A stretch of 64,000 nt of DNA from Limanda limanda (taxonomy: Eukaryota > Chordata > Actinopteri > Pleuronectiformes > Pleuronectidae): assembly GCF_963576545.1 (NCBI RefSeq), contig NW_026870535.1, positions 62,001 to 126,000 of the forward strand, written 5' to 3'. Under the pieces are notes generated by a model. The model was not told the origin of the DNA and did no database searches. It was given only the letters and a program-made list of their open reading frames with translations. A program made the position numbers and the translations under genes. Shown here piece after piece: positions 48,037-62,600 of the stretch (the first letter of the stretch is position 1; each line of letters begins with the position of its first letter).

Positions 48037-50286
48037 AAAAAAAGTTATTCAAGAATATCTCCTCAGATTTGGGGGAATTTCGTCGGTCGACCTCTTCCGA
48101 AGGTCGTACAAGCTCGGGGATGGTACCAATCGATCCGCAGGACCCAAATTAGTCCAGATGCAACCACTTTCCAAGTCTCTCCGACCTTCACAAAAAAAGT
48201 TATTCAAGAATATCTCTTTCTCCTATGTGCTTTCATCCCTAACCCTAACCCTAACCCTTCCGAAAGTCGGAGAAGCTCAAGGATGGTACCGATCGATGCG
48301 CGCTACCCCATTTAGTGGGGGTAGAGCCTACTTGCAAGTCTCTCCGACCTTCACAAAAAAAGTTATTCAAGAATATCTCTTTCTCCTATGTGCTTTCATC
48401 CCTAACCCTAACCCTAACCCTTCCGAAAGTCGGAGAAGCTCAACGATGGTACTGATCGATGCGCGCTACCCCATTTAGTGGGGGTAGAGCCTACTTGCAA
48501 GTCTCTCCGACCTTCACAAAAAAAGTTATTCAAGAATATCTCTTTCTCCTATGTGCTTTCATCCCTAACCCTAACCCTAACCCTTCCGAAAGTCGGAGAA
48601 GCTCAAGGATGGTACCGATCGTTGCGCGCTACCCCATTTAGTGGGGTTAGAGCCTACTTGCAAGTCTCTCCGACCTTCACAAAAAAAGTTATTCAAGAAT
48701 ATCTCTTTCTCCTATGTGCTTTCATCCCTAACCCTAACCCTAACCCTTCCGAAAGTCGGAGAAGCTCAAGGATGGTACTGATCGATGCGCGCAACCCCAT
48801 TTAGTGGGGGTAGAGCCTACTTGCAAGTCTCTCCGACCTTCACAAAAAAAGTTATTCAAGAATATCTCCTCAGATTTGGGGGAATTTCGTCGGTCGACCT
48901 CTTCCGAAGGTCGTACAAGCTCGGGGATGGTACCAATCGATCCGCAGGACCCAAATTAGTCCAGATGCAACCACTTTTCAAGTCTCTCCGACCTTCACAA
49001 AAAAAGTTATTCAAGAATATCTCTTTCTCCTATGTGCTTTCATCCCTAACCCTAACCCTAACCCTTCCGAAAGTCGGAGAAGCTCAAGGATGGTACCGAT
49101 CGATGCGCGCTACCCCATTTAGTGGGGGTAGAGCCTACTTGCAAGTCTCTCCGACCTTCACAAAAAAAGTTATTCAAGAATATCTCCTCAGATTTGGGGG
49201 AATTTCGTCGGTCGACCTCTTCCGAAGGTCGTACAAGCTCGGGGATGGTACCAATCGATCCGCAGGACCCAAATTAGTCCAGATGCAACCACTTTCCAAG
49301 TCTCTCCGACCTTCACAAAAAAAGTTATTCAAGAATATCTCTTTCTCCTATGTGCTTTCATCCCTAACCCTAACCCTAACCCTTCCGAAAGTCGGAGAAG
49401 CTCAAGGATGGTACCGATCGATGCGCGCTACCCCATTTAGTGGGGGTAGAGCCTACTTGCAAGTCTCTCCGACCTTCACAAAAAAAGTTATTCAAGAATA
49501 TCTCTTTCTCCTATGTGCTTTCATCCCTAACCCTAACCCTAACCCTTCCGAAAGTCGGAGAAGCTCAACGATGGTACTGATCGATGCGCGCTACCCCATT
49601 TAGTGGGGGTAGAGCCTACTTGCAAGTCTCTCCGACCTTCACAAAAAAAGTTATTCAAGAATATCTCTTTCTCCTATGTGCTTTCATCCCTAACCCTAAC
49701 CCTAACCCTTCCGAAAGTCGGAGAAGCTCAAGGATGGTACCGATCGTTGCGCGCTACCCCATTTAGTGGGGTTAGAGCCTACTTGCAAGTCTCTCCGACC
49801 TTCACAAAAAAAGTTATTCAAGAATATCTCTTTCTCCTATGTGCTTTCATCCCTAACCCTAACCCTAACCCTTCCGAAAGTCGGAGAAGCTCAAGGATGG
49901 TACTGATCGATGCGCGCAACCCCATTTAGTGGGGGTAGAGCCTACTTGCAAGTCTCTCCGACCTTCACAAAAAAAGTTATTCAAGAATATCTCCTCAGAT
50001 TTGGGGGAATTTCGTCGGTCGACCTCTTCCGAAGGTCGTACAAGCTCGGGGATGGTACCAATCGATCCGCAGGACCCAAATTAGTCCAGATGCAACCACT
50101 TTTCAAGTCTCTCCGACCTTCACAAAAAAAGTTATTCAAGAATATCTCTTTCTCCTATGTGCTTTCATCCCTAACCCTAACCCTAACCCTTCCGAAAGTC
50201 GGAGAAGCTCAAGGATGGTACCGATCGATGCGCGCTACCCCATTTAGTGGGGGTAGAGCCTACTTGCAAGTCTCTCCGACCTTCAC
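48037..50286 (+). repeat. 7-unit HOR (1,125 bp) in two copies
   Basis: Copies 48037-49161 and 49162-50286 each run B-A4-B-A. Shared private variants are CAACGATGG (near 48442 and 49567), GATCGTTGCG (48621 and 49746 region), GGGGTTAGAG (48649 and 49774 region) and TTTTCAAG in the second B. After the second copy the order changes to A2 and a B at 50613. Confidence 0.88.
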
Positions 50287-51419
50287 AAAAAAAGTTATTC
50301 AAGAATATCTCTTTCTCCTATGTGCTTTCATCCCTAACCCTAACCCTAACCCTTCCGAAAGTCGGAGAAGCTCAAGGATGGTACCGATCGATGCGCGCTA
50401 CCCCATTTAGTGGGGGTAGAGCCTACTTGCAAGTCTCTCCGACCTTCACAAAAAAAGTTATTCAAGAATATCTCTTTCTCCTATGTGCTTTCATCCCTAA
50501 CCCTAACCCTAACCCTTCCGAAAGTCGGAGAAGCTCAAGGATGGTACTGATCGATGCGCGCTACCCCATTTAGTGGGGGTAGAGCCTACTTGCAAGTCTC
50601 TCCGACCTTCACAAAAAAAGTTATTCAAGAATATCTCCTCAGATTTGGGGGAATTTCGTCGGTCGACCTCTTCCGAAGGTCGTACAAGCTCGGGGATGGT
50701 ACCAATCGATCTGCAGGACCCAAATTAGTCCAGATGCAACCACTTTCCAAGTCTCTCCGACCTTCACAAAAAAAGTTATTCAAGAATATCTCTTTCTCCT
50801 ATGTGCTTTCATCCCTAACCCTAACCCTAACCCTTCCGAAAGTCGGAGAAGCTCAAAGATGGTACCGATCGATGCGCGCTACCCCATTTAGTGGGGGTAG
50901 AGCCTACTTGCAAGTCTCTCCGACCTTCACAAAAAAAGTTATTCAAGAATATCTCTTTCTCCTATGTGCTTTCATCCCTAACCCTAACCCTAACCCTTTC
51001 GAAAGTCGGAGAAGCTCAAGGATGGTACCGATCGATGCGCGCTACCCCATTTAGTGGGGGTAGAGCCTACTTGCAAGTCTCTCCGACCTTCACAAAAAAA
51101 GTTATTCAAGAATATCTCTTTCTCCTATGTGCTTTCATCCCTAACCCTAACCCTAACCCTTCCGAAAGTCGGAGAAGCTCAAGGATGGTACTGATCGATG
51201 CGCGCTACCCCATTTAGTGGGGGTAGAGCCTACTTGCAAGTCTCTCCGACCTTCACAAAAAAAGTTATTCAAGAATATCTCTTTCTCCTATGTGCTTTCA
51301 TCCCTAACCCTAACCCTAACCCTTCCGAAAGTCGGAGAAGCTCAAGGATGGTACTGATCGATGCGCGCAACCCCATTTAGTGGGGGTAGAGCCTACTTGC
51401 AAGTCTCTCCGACCTTCAC

Positions 51420-51575
51420 AAAAAAAGTTATTCAAGAATATCTCCTCAGATTTTGGGGGAATTTCGTCGGTCGACCTCTTCCGAAGGTCGTACAAGCTCG
51501 GGGATGGTACCAATCGATCTGCAGGACCCAAATTAGTCCAGATGCAACCACTTTCCAAGTCTCCCCGACCTTCAC
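51420..51575 (+). repeat. B' monomer (156 bp), copy 7
   Basis: It has the extra T and CTGCAG, and a private CTCCCCGACC near 51561. Two TACTG-type A units precede it and A2-B-A4 follows. It is the last B' in the window. Confidence 0.92.
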
Positions 51576-52708
51576 AAAAAAAGTTATTCAAGAATATCTC
51601 TTTCTCCTATGTGCTTTCATCCCTAACCCTAACCCTAACCCTTCCGAAAGTCGGAGAAGCTCAAGGATGGTACCGATCGATGCGCGCTACCCCATTTAGT
51701 GGGGGTAGAGCCTACTTGCAAGTCTCTCCGACCTTCACAAAAAAAGTTATTCAAGAATATCTCTTTCTCCTATGTGCTTTCATCCCTAACCCTAACCCTA
51801 ACCCTTCCGAAAGTCGGAGAAGCTCAAGGATGGTACCGATCGATGCGCGCAACCCCATTTAGTGGGGGTAGAGCCTACTTGCAAGTCTCTCCGACCTTCA
51901 CAAAAAAAGTTATTCAAGAATATCTCCTCAGATTTGGGGGAATTTCGTCGGTCGACCTCTTCCGAAGGTCGTACAAGCTCGGGGATGGTACCAATCGATC
52001 CGCAGGACCCAAATTAGTCCAGATGCAACCACTTTCCAAGTCTCTCCGACCTTCACAAAAAAAGTTATTCAAGAATATCTCTTTCTCCTATGTGCTTTCA
52101 TCCCTAACCCTAACCCTAACCCTTCCGAAAGTCGGAGAAGCTCAAGGATGGTACCGATCGATGCGCGCTACCCCATTTAGTGGGGGTAGAGCCTACTTGC
52201 AAGTCTCTCCGACCTTCACAAAAAAAGTTATTCAAGAATATCTCTTTCTCCTATGTGCTTTCATCCCTAACCCTAACCCTAACCCTTCCGAAAGTCGGAG
52301 AAGCTCAAGGATGGTACCGATCGATGCGCGCTACCCCATTTAGTGGGGGTAGAGCCTACTTGCAAGTCTCTCCGACCTTCACAAAAAAAGTTATTCAAGA
52401 ATATCTCTTTCTCCTATGTGCTTTCATCCCTAACCCTAACCCTAACCCTTCCGAAAGTCGGAGAAGCTCAAGGATGGTACCGATCGATGTGCGCTACCCC
52501 ATTTAGTGGGGGTAAAGCCTACTTGCAAGTCTCTCCGACCTTCACAAAAAAAGTTATTCAAGAATATCTCTTTCTCCTATGTGCTTTCATCCCTAACCCT
52601 AACCCTAACCCTTCCGAAAGTCGGAGAAGCTCAAGGATGGTACTGATCGATGCGCGCAACCCCATTTAGTGGGGGTAGAGCCTACTTGCAAGTCTCTCCG
52701 ACCTTCAC

Positions 52709-55447
52709 AAAAAAAGTTATTCAAGAATATCTCCTCAGATTTGGGGGAATTTCGTCGGTCGACCTCTTCCGAAGGTCGTACAAGCTCGGGGATGGTACCA
52801 ATCGATCCGCAGGACCCAAATTAGTCCAGATGCAACCACTTTCCAAGTCTCTCCGACCTTCACAAAAAAAGTTATTCAAGAATATCTCTTTCTCCTATGT
52901 GCTTTCATCCCTAACCCTAACCCTAACCCTTCCGAAAGTCGGAGAAGCTCAAGGATGGTACCGATCGATGCGCGCTACCCCATTTAGTGGGGGTAGAGCC
53001 TACTTGCAAGTCTCTCCGACCTTCACAAAAAAAGTTATTCAAGAATATCTCTTTCTCCTATGTGCTTTCATCCCTAACCCTAACCCTAACCCTTCCGAAA
53101 GTCGGAGAAGCTCAAGGATGGTACCGATCGATGCGCGCTACCCCATTTAGTGGGGGTAGAGCCTACTTGCAAGTCTCTCCGACCTTCACAAAAAAAGTTA
53201 TTCAAGAATATCTCCTCAGATTTGGGGGAATTTCGTCGGTCGACCTCTTCCGAAGGTCGTACAAGCTCGGGGATGGTACCAATCGATCCGCAGGACCCAA
53301 ATTAGTCCAGATGCAACCACTTTCCAAGTCTCTCCGACCTTCACAAAAAAAGTTATTCAAGAATATCTCTTTCTCCTATGTGCTTTCATCCCTAACCCTA
53401 ACCCTAACCCTTCCGAAAGTCGGAGAAGCTCAAGGATGGTACCGATCGATGCGCGCTACCCCATTTAGTGGGGGTAGAGCCTACTTGCAAGTCTCTCCGA
53501 CCTTCACAAAAAAAGTTATTCAAGAATATCTCTTTCTCCTATGTGCTTTCATCCCTAACCCTAACCCTAACCCTTCCGAAAGTCGGAGAAGCTCAAGAAT
53601 GGTACCGATCGATGCGCGCTGCCCCATTTAGTGGGGGTAGAGCCTACTTGCAAGTCTCTCCGACCTTCACAAAAAAAGTTATTCAAGAATATCTCTTTCT
53701 CCTATGTGCTTTCATCCCTAACCCTAACCCTAACCCTTCCGAAAGTCGGAGAAGCTCAAGGATAGTACCGATCGATGCGCGCTACCCCATTTAGTGGGGG
53801 TAGAGCCTACTTGCAAGTCTCTCCGACCTTCACAAAAAAAGTTATTCAAGAATATCTCTTTCTCCTATGTGCTTTCATCCCTAACCCTAACCCTAACCCT
53901 TCCGAAAGTCGGAGAAGCTCAAGGATGGTACTGATCGATGCGCGCAACCCCATTTAGTGGGGGTAGAGCCTACTTGCAAGTCTCTCCGACCTTCACAAAA
54001 AAAGTTATTCAAGAATATCTCCTCAGATTTGGGGGAATTTCGTCGGTCGACCTCTTCCGAAGGTCGTACAAGCTCGGGGATGGTACCAATCGATCCGCAG
54101 GACCCAAATTAGTCCAGATGCAACCACTTTCCAAGTCTCTCCGACCTTCACAAAAAAAGTTATTCAAGAATATCTCTTTCTCCTATGTGCTTTCATCCCT
54201 AACCCTAACCCTAACCCTTCCGAAAGTCGGAGAAGCTCAAGGATGGTACCGATCGATGCGCGCTACCCCATTTAGTGGGGGTAGAGCCTACTTGCAAGTC
54301 TCTCCGACCTTCACAAAAAAAGTTATTCAAGAATATCTCTTTCTCCTATGTGCTTTCATCCCTAACCCTAACCCTAACCCTTCCGAAAGTCGGAGAAGCT
54401 CAAGGATGGTACCGATCGATGCGCGCTACCCCATTTAGTGGGGGTAGAGCCTACTTGCAAGTCTCTCCGACCTTCACAAAAAAAGTTATTCAAGAATATC
54501 TCCTCAGATTTGGGGGAATTTCGTCGGTCGACCTCTTCCGAAGGTCGTACAAGCTCGGGGATGGTACCAATCGATCCGCAGGACCCAAATTAGTCCAGAT
54601 GCAACCACTTTCCAAGTCTCTCCGACCTTCACAAAAAAAGTTATTCAAGAATATCTCTTTCTCCTATGTGCTTTCATCCCTAACCCTAACCCTAACCCTT
54701 CCGAAAGTCGGAGAAGCTCAAGGATGGTACCGATCGATGCGCGCTACCCCATTTAGTGGGGGTAGAGCCTACTTGCAAGTCTCTCCGACCTTCACAAAAA
54801 AAGTTATTCAAGAATATCTCTTTCTCCTATGTGCTTTCATCCCTAACCCTAACCCTAACCCTTCCGAAAGTCGGAGAAGCTCAAGAATGGTACCGATCGA
54901 TGCGCGCTGCCCCATTTAGTGGGGGTAGAGCCTACTTGCAAGTCTCTCCGACCTTCACAAAAAAAGTTATTCAAGAATATCTCTTTCTCCTATGTGCTTT
55001 CATCCCTAACCCTAACCCTAACCCTTCCGAAAGTCGGAGAAGCTCAAGGATGGTACCGATCGATGCGCGCTACCCCATTTAGTGGGGGTAGAGCCTACTT
55101 GCAAGTCTCTCCGACCTTCACAAAAAAAGTTATTCAAGAATATCTCTTTCTCCTATGTGCTTTCATCCCTAACCCTAACCCTAACCCTTCCGAAAGTCGG
55201 AGAAGCTCAAGGATGGTACCGATCGATGCGCGCTACCCCATTTAGTGGGGGTAGAGCCTACTTGCAAGTCTCTCCGACCTTCACAAAAAAAGTTATTCAA
55301 GAATATCTCTTTCTCCTATGTGCTTTCATCCCTAACCCTAACCCTAACCCTTCCGAAAGTCGGAGAAGCTCAAGGATGGTACTGATCGATGCGCGCAACC
55401 CCATTTAGTGGGGGTAGAGCCTACTTGCAAGTCTCTCCGACCTTCAC
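52709..55447 (+). repeat. 8-unit HOR (1,288 bp) and a 9-unit second copy (1,451 bp)
   Basis: Copy 1 (52709-53996) is B-A2-B-A4. Copy 2 (53997-55447) is B-A2-B-A5. Both carry CAAGAATGG with GCTGCCCC (near 53596 and 54884), a pair found again near 59069 and 63087. Copy 1 alone has GGATAGTACC near 53761. Confidence 0.85.
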
Positions 55448-58400
55448 AAAAAAAGTTATTCAAGAATATCTCCTCAGATTTGGGGGAATTTCGTCGGTCG
55501 ACCTCTTCCGAAGGTCGTACAAGCTCGGGGATGGTACCAATCGATCCGCAGGACCCAAATTAGTCCAGATGCAACCACTTTCCAAGTCTCTCCGACCTTC
55601 ACAAAAAAGGTTATTCAAGAATATCTCTTTCTCCTATGTGCTTTCATCCCTAACCCTAACCCTAACCCTTCCGAAAGTCGGAGAAGCTCAAGGATGGTAC
55701 CGATCGATGCGCGCTACCCCATTTAGTGGGGGTAGAGCCTACTTGCAAGTCTCTCCGACCTTCACAAAAAAAGTTATTCAAGAATATCTCTTTCTCCTAT
55801 GTGCTTTCATCCCTAACCCTAACCCTAACCCTTCCGAAAGTCGGAGAAGCTCAAGGATGGTACCGATCGATGCGCGCTACCCCATTTAGTGGGGGTAGAG
55901 CCTACTTGCAAGTCTCTCCGACCTTCACAAAAAAAGTTATTCAAGAATATCTCCTCAGATTTGGGGGAATTTCGTCGGTCGACCTCTTCCGAAGGTCGTA
56001 CAAGCTCGGGGATGGTACCAATCGATCCGCAGGACCCAAATTAGTCCAGATGCAACCACTTTCCAAGTCTCTCCGACCTTCACAAAAAAAGTTATTCAAG
56101 AATATCTCTTTCTCCTATGTGCTTTCATCCCTAACCCTAACCCTAACCCTTCCGAAAGTCGGAGAAGCTCAAGGATGGTACCGATCGATGTGCGCTACCC
56201 CATTTAGTGGGGGTAGAGCCTACTTGCAAGTCTCTCCGACCTTCACAAAAAAAGTTATTCAAGAATATCTCTTTCTCCTATGTGCTTTCATCCCTAACCC
56301 TAACCCTAACCCTTCCGAAAGTCGGAGAAGCTCAAGGATGGTACCGATCGATGCGCGCTACCCCATTTAGTGGGGGTAGAGCCTACTTGCAAGTCTCTCC
56401 GACCTTCACAAAAAAAGTTATTCAAGAATATCTCTTTCTCCTATGTGCTTTCATCCCTAACCCTAACCCTAACCCTTCCGAAAGTCGGAGAAGCTCAAGG
56501 ATGGTACCGATCGATGCGCGCTACCCCATTTAGTGGGGGTAGAGCCTACTTGCAAGTCTCTCCGACCTTCACAAAAAAAGTTATTCAAGAATATCTCTTT
56601 CTCCTATGTGCTTTCATCCCTAACCCTAACCCTAACCCTTCCGAAAGTCGGAGAAGCTCAAGGATGGTACCGATCGATGCGCGCTACCCCATTTAGTGGG
56701 GGTAGAGCCTACTTGCAAGTCTCTCCGACCTTCACAAAAAAAGTTATTCAAGAATATCTCTTTCTCCTATGTGCTTTCATCCCTAACCCTAACCCTAACC
56801 CTTCCGAAAGTCGGAGAAGCTCAAGGATGGTACCGATCGATGCGCGCTACCCCATTTAGTGGGGGTAGAGCCTACTTGCAAGTCTCTCCGACCTTCACAA
56901 AAAAAGTTATTCAAGAATATCTCTTTCTCCTATGTGCTTTCATCCCTAACCCTAACCCTAACCCTTCCGAAAGTCGGAGAAGCTCAAGGATGGTACTGAT
57001 CGATGCGCGCAACCCCATTTAGTGGGGGTAGAGCCTACTTGCAAGTCTCTCCGACCTTCACAAAAAAAGTTATTCAAGAATATCTCCTCAGATTTGGGGG
57101 AATTTCGTCGGTCGACCTCTTCCGAAGGTCGTACAAGCTCGGGGATGGTACCAATCGATCCGCAGGACCCAAATTAGTCCAGATGCAACCACTTTCCAAG
57201 TCTCTCCGACCTTCACAAAAAAAGTTATTCAAGAATATCTCTTTCTCCTATGTGCTTTCATCCCTAACCCTAACCCTAACCCTTCCGAAAGTCGGAGAAG
57301 CTCAAGGATGGTACCGATCGATGCGCGCAACCCCATTTAGTGGGGGTAGAGCCTACTTGCAAGTCTCTCCGACCTTCACAAAAAAAGTTATTCAAGAATA
57401 TCTCCTCAGATTTGGGGGAATTTCGTCGGTCGACCTCTTCCGAAGGTCGTACAAGCTCGGGGATGGTACCAATCGATCTGCAGGACCCAAATTAGTCCAG
57501 ATGCAACCACTTTCCAAGTCTCTCCGACCTTCACAAAAAAAGTTATTCAAGAATATCTCTTTCTCCTATGTGCTTTCATCCCTAACCCTAACCCTAACCC
57601 TTCCGAAAGTCGGAGAAGCTCAAGGATGGTACCGATCGATGCGCGCTACCCCATTTAGTGGGGGTAGAGCCTACTTGCAAGTCTCTCCGACCTTCACAAA
57701 AAAAGTTATTCAAGAATATCTCTTTCTCCTATGTGCTTTCATCCCTAACCCTAACCCTAACCCTTCCGAAAGTCGGAGAAGCTCAAGGATGGTACCGATC
57801 GATGCGCGCTACCCCATTTAGTGGGGGTAGAGCCTACTTGCAAGTCTCTCCGACCTTCACAAAAAAAGTTATTCAAGAATATCTCTTTCTCCTATGTGCT
57901 TTCATCCCTAACCCTAACCCTAACCCTTCCGAAAGTCGGAGAAGCTCAAGGATGGTACCGATCGATGCGCGCTACCCCATTTAGTGGGGGTAAAGCCTAC
58001 TTGCAAGTCTCTCCGACCTTCACAAAAAAAGTTATTCAAGAATATCTCTTTCTCCTATGTGCTTTCATCCCTAACCCTAACCCTAACCCTTCCGAAAGTC
58101 GGAGAAGCTCAAGGATGGTACTGATCGATGCGCGCAACCCCATTTAGTGGGGGTAGAGCCTACTTGCAAGTCTCTCCGACCTTCACAAAAAAAGTTATTC
58201 AAGAATATCTCCTCAGATTTGGGGGAATTTCGTCGGTCGACCTCTTCCGAAGGTCGTACAAGCTCGGGGATGGTACCAATCGATCCGCAGGACCCAAATT
58301 AGTCCAGATGCAACCACTTTCCAAGTCTCTCCGACCTTCACAAAAAAAGTTATTCAAGAATATCTCTTTCTCCTATGTGCTTTCATCCCTAACCCTAACC

Positions 58401-59631
58401 CTAACCCTTCCGAAAGTCGGAGAAGCTCAAGGATGGTACCGATCGATGCGCGCTACCCCATTTAGTGGGGGTAGAGCCTACTTGCAAGTCTCTCCGACCT
58501 TCACAAAAAAAGTTATTCAAGAATATCTCTTTCTCCTATGTGCTTTCATCCCTAACCCTAACCCTTCCGAAAGTCGGAGAAGCTCAAGGATGGTACCGAT
58601 CGATGCGCGCTACCCCATTTAGTGGGGGTAGAGCCTACTTGCAAGTCTCTCCGACCTTCACAAAAAAAGTTATTCAAGAATATCTCCTCAGATTTGGGGG
58701 AATTTCGTCGGTCGACCTCTTCCGAAGGTCGTACAAGCTCGGGGATGGTACCAATCGATCCGCAGGACCCAAATTAGTCCAGATGCAACCACTTTCCAAG
58801 TCTCTCCGACCTTCACAAAAAAAGTTATTCAAGAATATCTCTTTCTCCTATGTGCTTTCATCCCTAACCCTAACCCTAACCCTTCCGAAAGTCGGAGAAG
58901 CTCAAGGATGGTACCGATCGATGCGCGCTACCCCATTTAGTGGGGGTAGAGCCTACTTGCAAGTCTCTCCGACCTTCACAAAAAAAGTTATTCAAGAATA
59001 TCTCTTTCTCCTATGTGCTTTCATCCCTAACCCTAACCCTAACCCTTCCGAAAGTCGGAGAAGCTCAAGAATGGTACCGATCGATGCGCGCTGCCCCATT
59101 TAGTGGGGGTAGAGCCTACTTGCAAGTCTCTCCGACCTTCACAAAAAAAGTTATTCAAGAATATCTCTTTCTCCTATGTGCTTTCATCCCTAACCCTAAC
59201 CCTAACCCTTCCGAAAGTCGGAGAAGCTCAAGGATGGTACCGATCGATGCGCGCTACCCCATTTAGTGGGGGTAGAGCCTACTTGCAAGTCTCTCCGACC
59301 TTCACAAAAAAAGTTATTCAAGAATATCTCTTTCTCCTATGTGCTTTCATCCCTAACCCTAACCCTAACCCTTCCGAAAGTCGGAGAAGCTCAAGGATGG
59401 TACCGATCGATGCGCGCTACCCCATTTAGTGGGGGTAGAGCCTACTTGCAAGTCTCTCCGACCTTCACAAAAAAAGTTATTCAAGAATATCTCTTTCTCC
59501 TATGTGCTTTCATCCCTAACCCTAACCCTAACCCTTCCGAAAGTCGGAGAAGCTCAAGGATGGTACTGATCGATGCGCGCAACCCCATTTAGTGGGGGTA
59601 GAGCCTACTTGCAAGTCTCTCCGACCTTCAC
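55448..59631 (+). repeat. 26-unit HOR (4,184 bp)
   Basis: A-runs are 2,6,1,4,2,5 between six Bs; one A is short (58505-58661). The next HOR matches it at an offset of 4,184 bp, with AAAAAAGG at 55603 and 59787 as a shared marker. It ends with the CAAGAATGG and GCTGCCCC unit, as the 8-unit repeat before it does. Confidence 0.84.
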
Positions 59632-62600
59632 AAAAAACGTTATTCAAGAATATCTCCTCAGATTTGGGGGAATTTCGTCGGTCGACCTCTTCCGAAGGTC
59701 GTACAAGCTCGGGGATGGTACCAATCGATCCGCAGGACCCAAATTAGTCCAGATGCAACCACTTTCCAAGTCTCTCCGACCTTCACAAAAAAGGTTATTC
59801 AAGAATATCTCTTTCTCCTATGTGCTTTCATCCCTAACCCTAACCCTAACCCTTCCGAAAGTCGGAGAAGCTCAAGGATGGTACCGATCGATGCGCGCTA
59901 CCCCATTTAGTGGGGGTAGAGCCTACTTGCAAGTCTCTCCGACCTTCACAAAAAAAGTTATTCAAGAATATCTCTTTCTCCTATGTGCTTTCATCCCTAA
60001 CCCTAACCCTAACCCTTCCGAAAGTCGGAGAAGCTCAAGGATGGTACCGATCGATGCGCGCTACCCCATTTAGTGGGGGTAGAGCCTACTTGCAAGTCTC
60101 TCCGACCTTCACAAAAAAAGTTATTCAAGAATATCTCCTCAGATTTGGGGGAATTTCGTCGGTCGACCTCTTCCGAAGGTCGTACAAGCTCGGGGATGGT
60201 ACCAATCGATCCGCAGGACCCAAATTAGTCCAGATGCAACCACTTTCCAAGTCTCTCCGACCTTCACAAAAAAAGTTATTCAAGAATATCTCTTTCTCCT
60301 ATGTGCTTTCATCCCTAACCCTAACCCTAACCCTTCCGAAAGTCGGAGAAGCTCAAGGATGGTACCGATCGATGCGCGCTACCCCATTTAGTGGGGGTAA
60401 AGCCTACTTGCAAGTCTCTCCGACCTTCACAAAAAAAGTTATTCAAGAATATCTCTTTCTCCTATGTGCTTTCATCCCTAACCCTAACCCTAACCCTTCC
60501 GAAAGTCGGAGAAGCTCAAGGATGGTACCGATCGATGCGCGCTACCCCATTTAGTGGGGGTAGAGCCTACTTGCAAGTCTCTCCGACCTTCACAAAAAAA
60601 GTTATTCAAGAATATCTCTTTCTCCTATGTGCTTTCATCCCTAACCCTAACCCTAACCCTTCCGAAAGTCGGAGAAGCTCAAGGATGGTACCGATCGATG
60701 CGCGCTACCCCATTTAGTGGGGGTAGAGCCTACTTGCAAGTCTCTCCGACCTTCACAAAAAAAGTTATTCAAGAATATCTCTTTCTCCTATGTGCTTTCA
60801 TCCCTAACCCTAACCCTAACCCTTCCGAAAGTCGGAGAAGCTCAAGGATGGTACCGATCGATGCGCGCTACCCCATTTAGTGGGGGTAGAGCCTACTTGC
60901 AAGTCTCTCCGACCTTCACAAAAAAAGTTATTCAAGAATATCTCTTTCTCCTATGTGCTTTCATCCCTAACCCTAACCCTAACCCTTCCGAAAGTCGGAG
61001 AAGCTCAAGGATGGTACCGATCGATGCGCGCTACCCCATTTAGTGGGGGTAGAGCCTACTTGCAAGTCTCTCCGACCTTCACAAAAAAAGTTATTCAAGA
61101 ATATCTCTTTCTCCTATGTGCTTTCATCCCTAACCCTAACCCTAACCCTTCCGAAAGTCGGAGAAGCTCAAGGATGGTACTGATCGATGCGCGCAACCCC
61201 ATTTAGTGGGGGTAGAGCCTACTTGCAAGTCTCTCCGACCTTCACAAAAAAAGTTATTCAAGAATATCTCCTCAGATTTGGGGGAATTTCGTCGGTCGAC
61301 CTCTTCCGAAGGTCGTACAAGCTCGGGGATGGTACCAATCGATCCGCAGGACCCAAATTAGTCCAGATGCAACCACTTTCCAAGTCTCTCCGACCTTTAC
61401 AAAAAAAGTTATTCAAGAATATCTCTTTCTCCTATGTGCTTTCATCCCTAACCCTAACCCTAACCCTTCCGAAAGTCGGAGAAGCTCAAGGATGGTACCG
61501 ATCGATGCGCGCAACCCCATTTAGTGGGGGTAGAGCCTACTTGCAAGTCTCTCCGACCTTCACAAAAAAAGTTATTCAAGAATATCTCCTCAGATTTGGG
61601 GGAATTTCGTCGGTCGACCTCTTCCGAAGGTCGTACAAGCTCGGGGATGGTACCAATCGATCCGCAGGACCCAAATTAGTCCAGATGCAACCACTTTCCA
61701 AGTCTCTCCGACCTTCACAAAAAAAGTTATTCAAGAATATCTCTTTCTCCTATGTGCTTTCATCCCTAACCCTAACCCTAACCCTTCCGAAAGTCGGAGA
61801 AGCTCAAGGATGGTACCGATCGATGCGCGCAACCCCATTTAGTGGGGGTAGAGCCTACTTGCAAGTCTCTCCGACCTTCACAAAAAAAGTTATTCAAGAA
61901 TATCTCCTCAGATTTGGGGGAATTTCGTCGGTCGACCTCTTCCGAAGGTCGTACAAGCTCGGGGATGGTACCAATCGATCCGCAGGACCCAAATTAGTCC
62001 AGATGCAACCACTTTCCAAGTCTCTCCGACCTTCACAAAAAAAGTTATTCAAGAATATCTCTTTCTCCTATGTGCTTTCATCCCTAACCCTAACCCTAAC
62101 CCTTCCGAAAGTCGGAGAAGCTCAAGGATGGTACCGATCGATGCGCGCTACCCCATTTAGTGGGGGTAGAGCCTACTTGCAAGTCTCTCCGACCTTCACA
62201 AAAAAAGTTATTCAAGAATATCTCCTCAGATTTGGGGGAATTTCGTCGGTCGACCTCTTCCGAAGGTCGTACAAGCTCGGGGATGGTACCAATCGATCTG
62301 CAGGACCCAAATTAGTCCAGATGCAACCACTTTCCAAGTCTCTCCGACCTTCACAAAAAAAGTTATTCAAGAATATCTCTTTCTCCTATGTGCTTTCATC
62401 CCTAACCCTAACCCTAACCCTTCCGAAAGTCGGAGAAGCTCAAGGATGGTACCGATCGATGCGCGCTACCCCATTTAGTGGGGGTAGAGCCTACTTGCAA
62501 GTCTCTCCGACCTTCACAAAAAAAGTTATTCAAGAATATCTCTTTCTCCTATGTGCTTTCATCCCTAACCCTAACCCTAACCCTTCCGAAAGTCGGAGAA

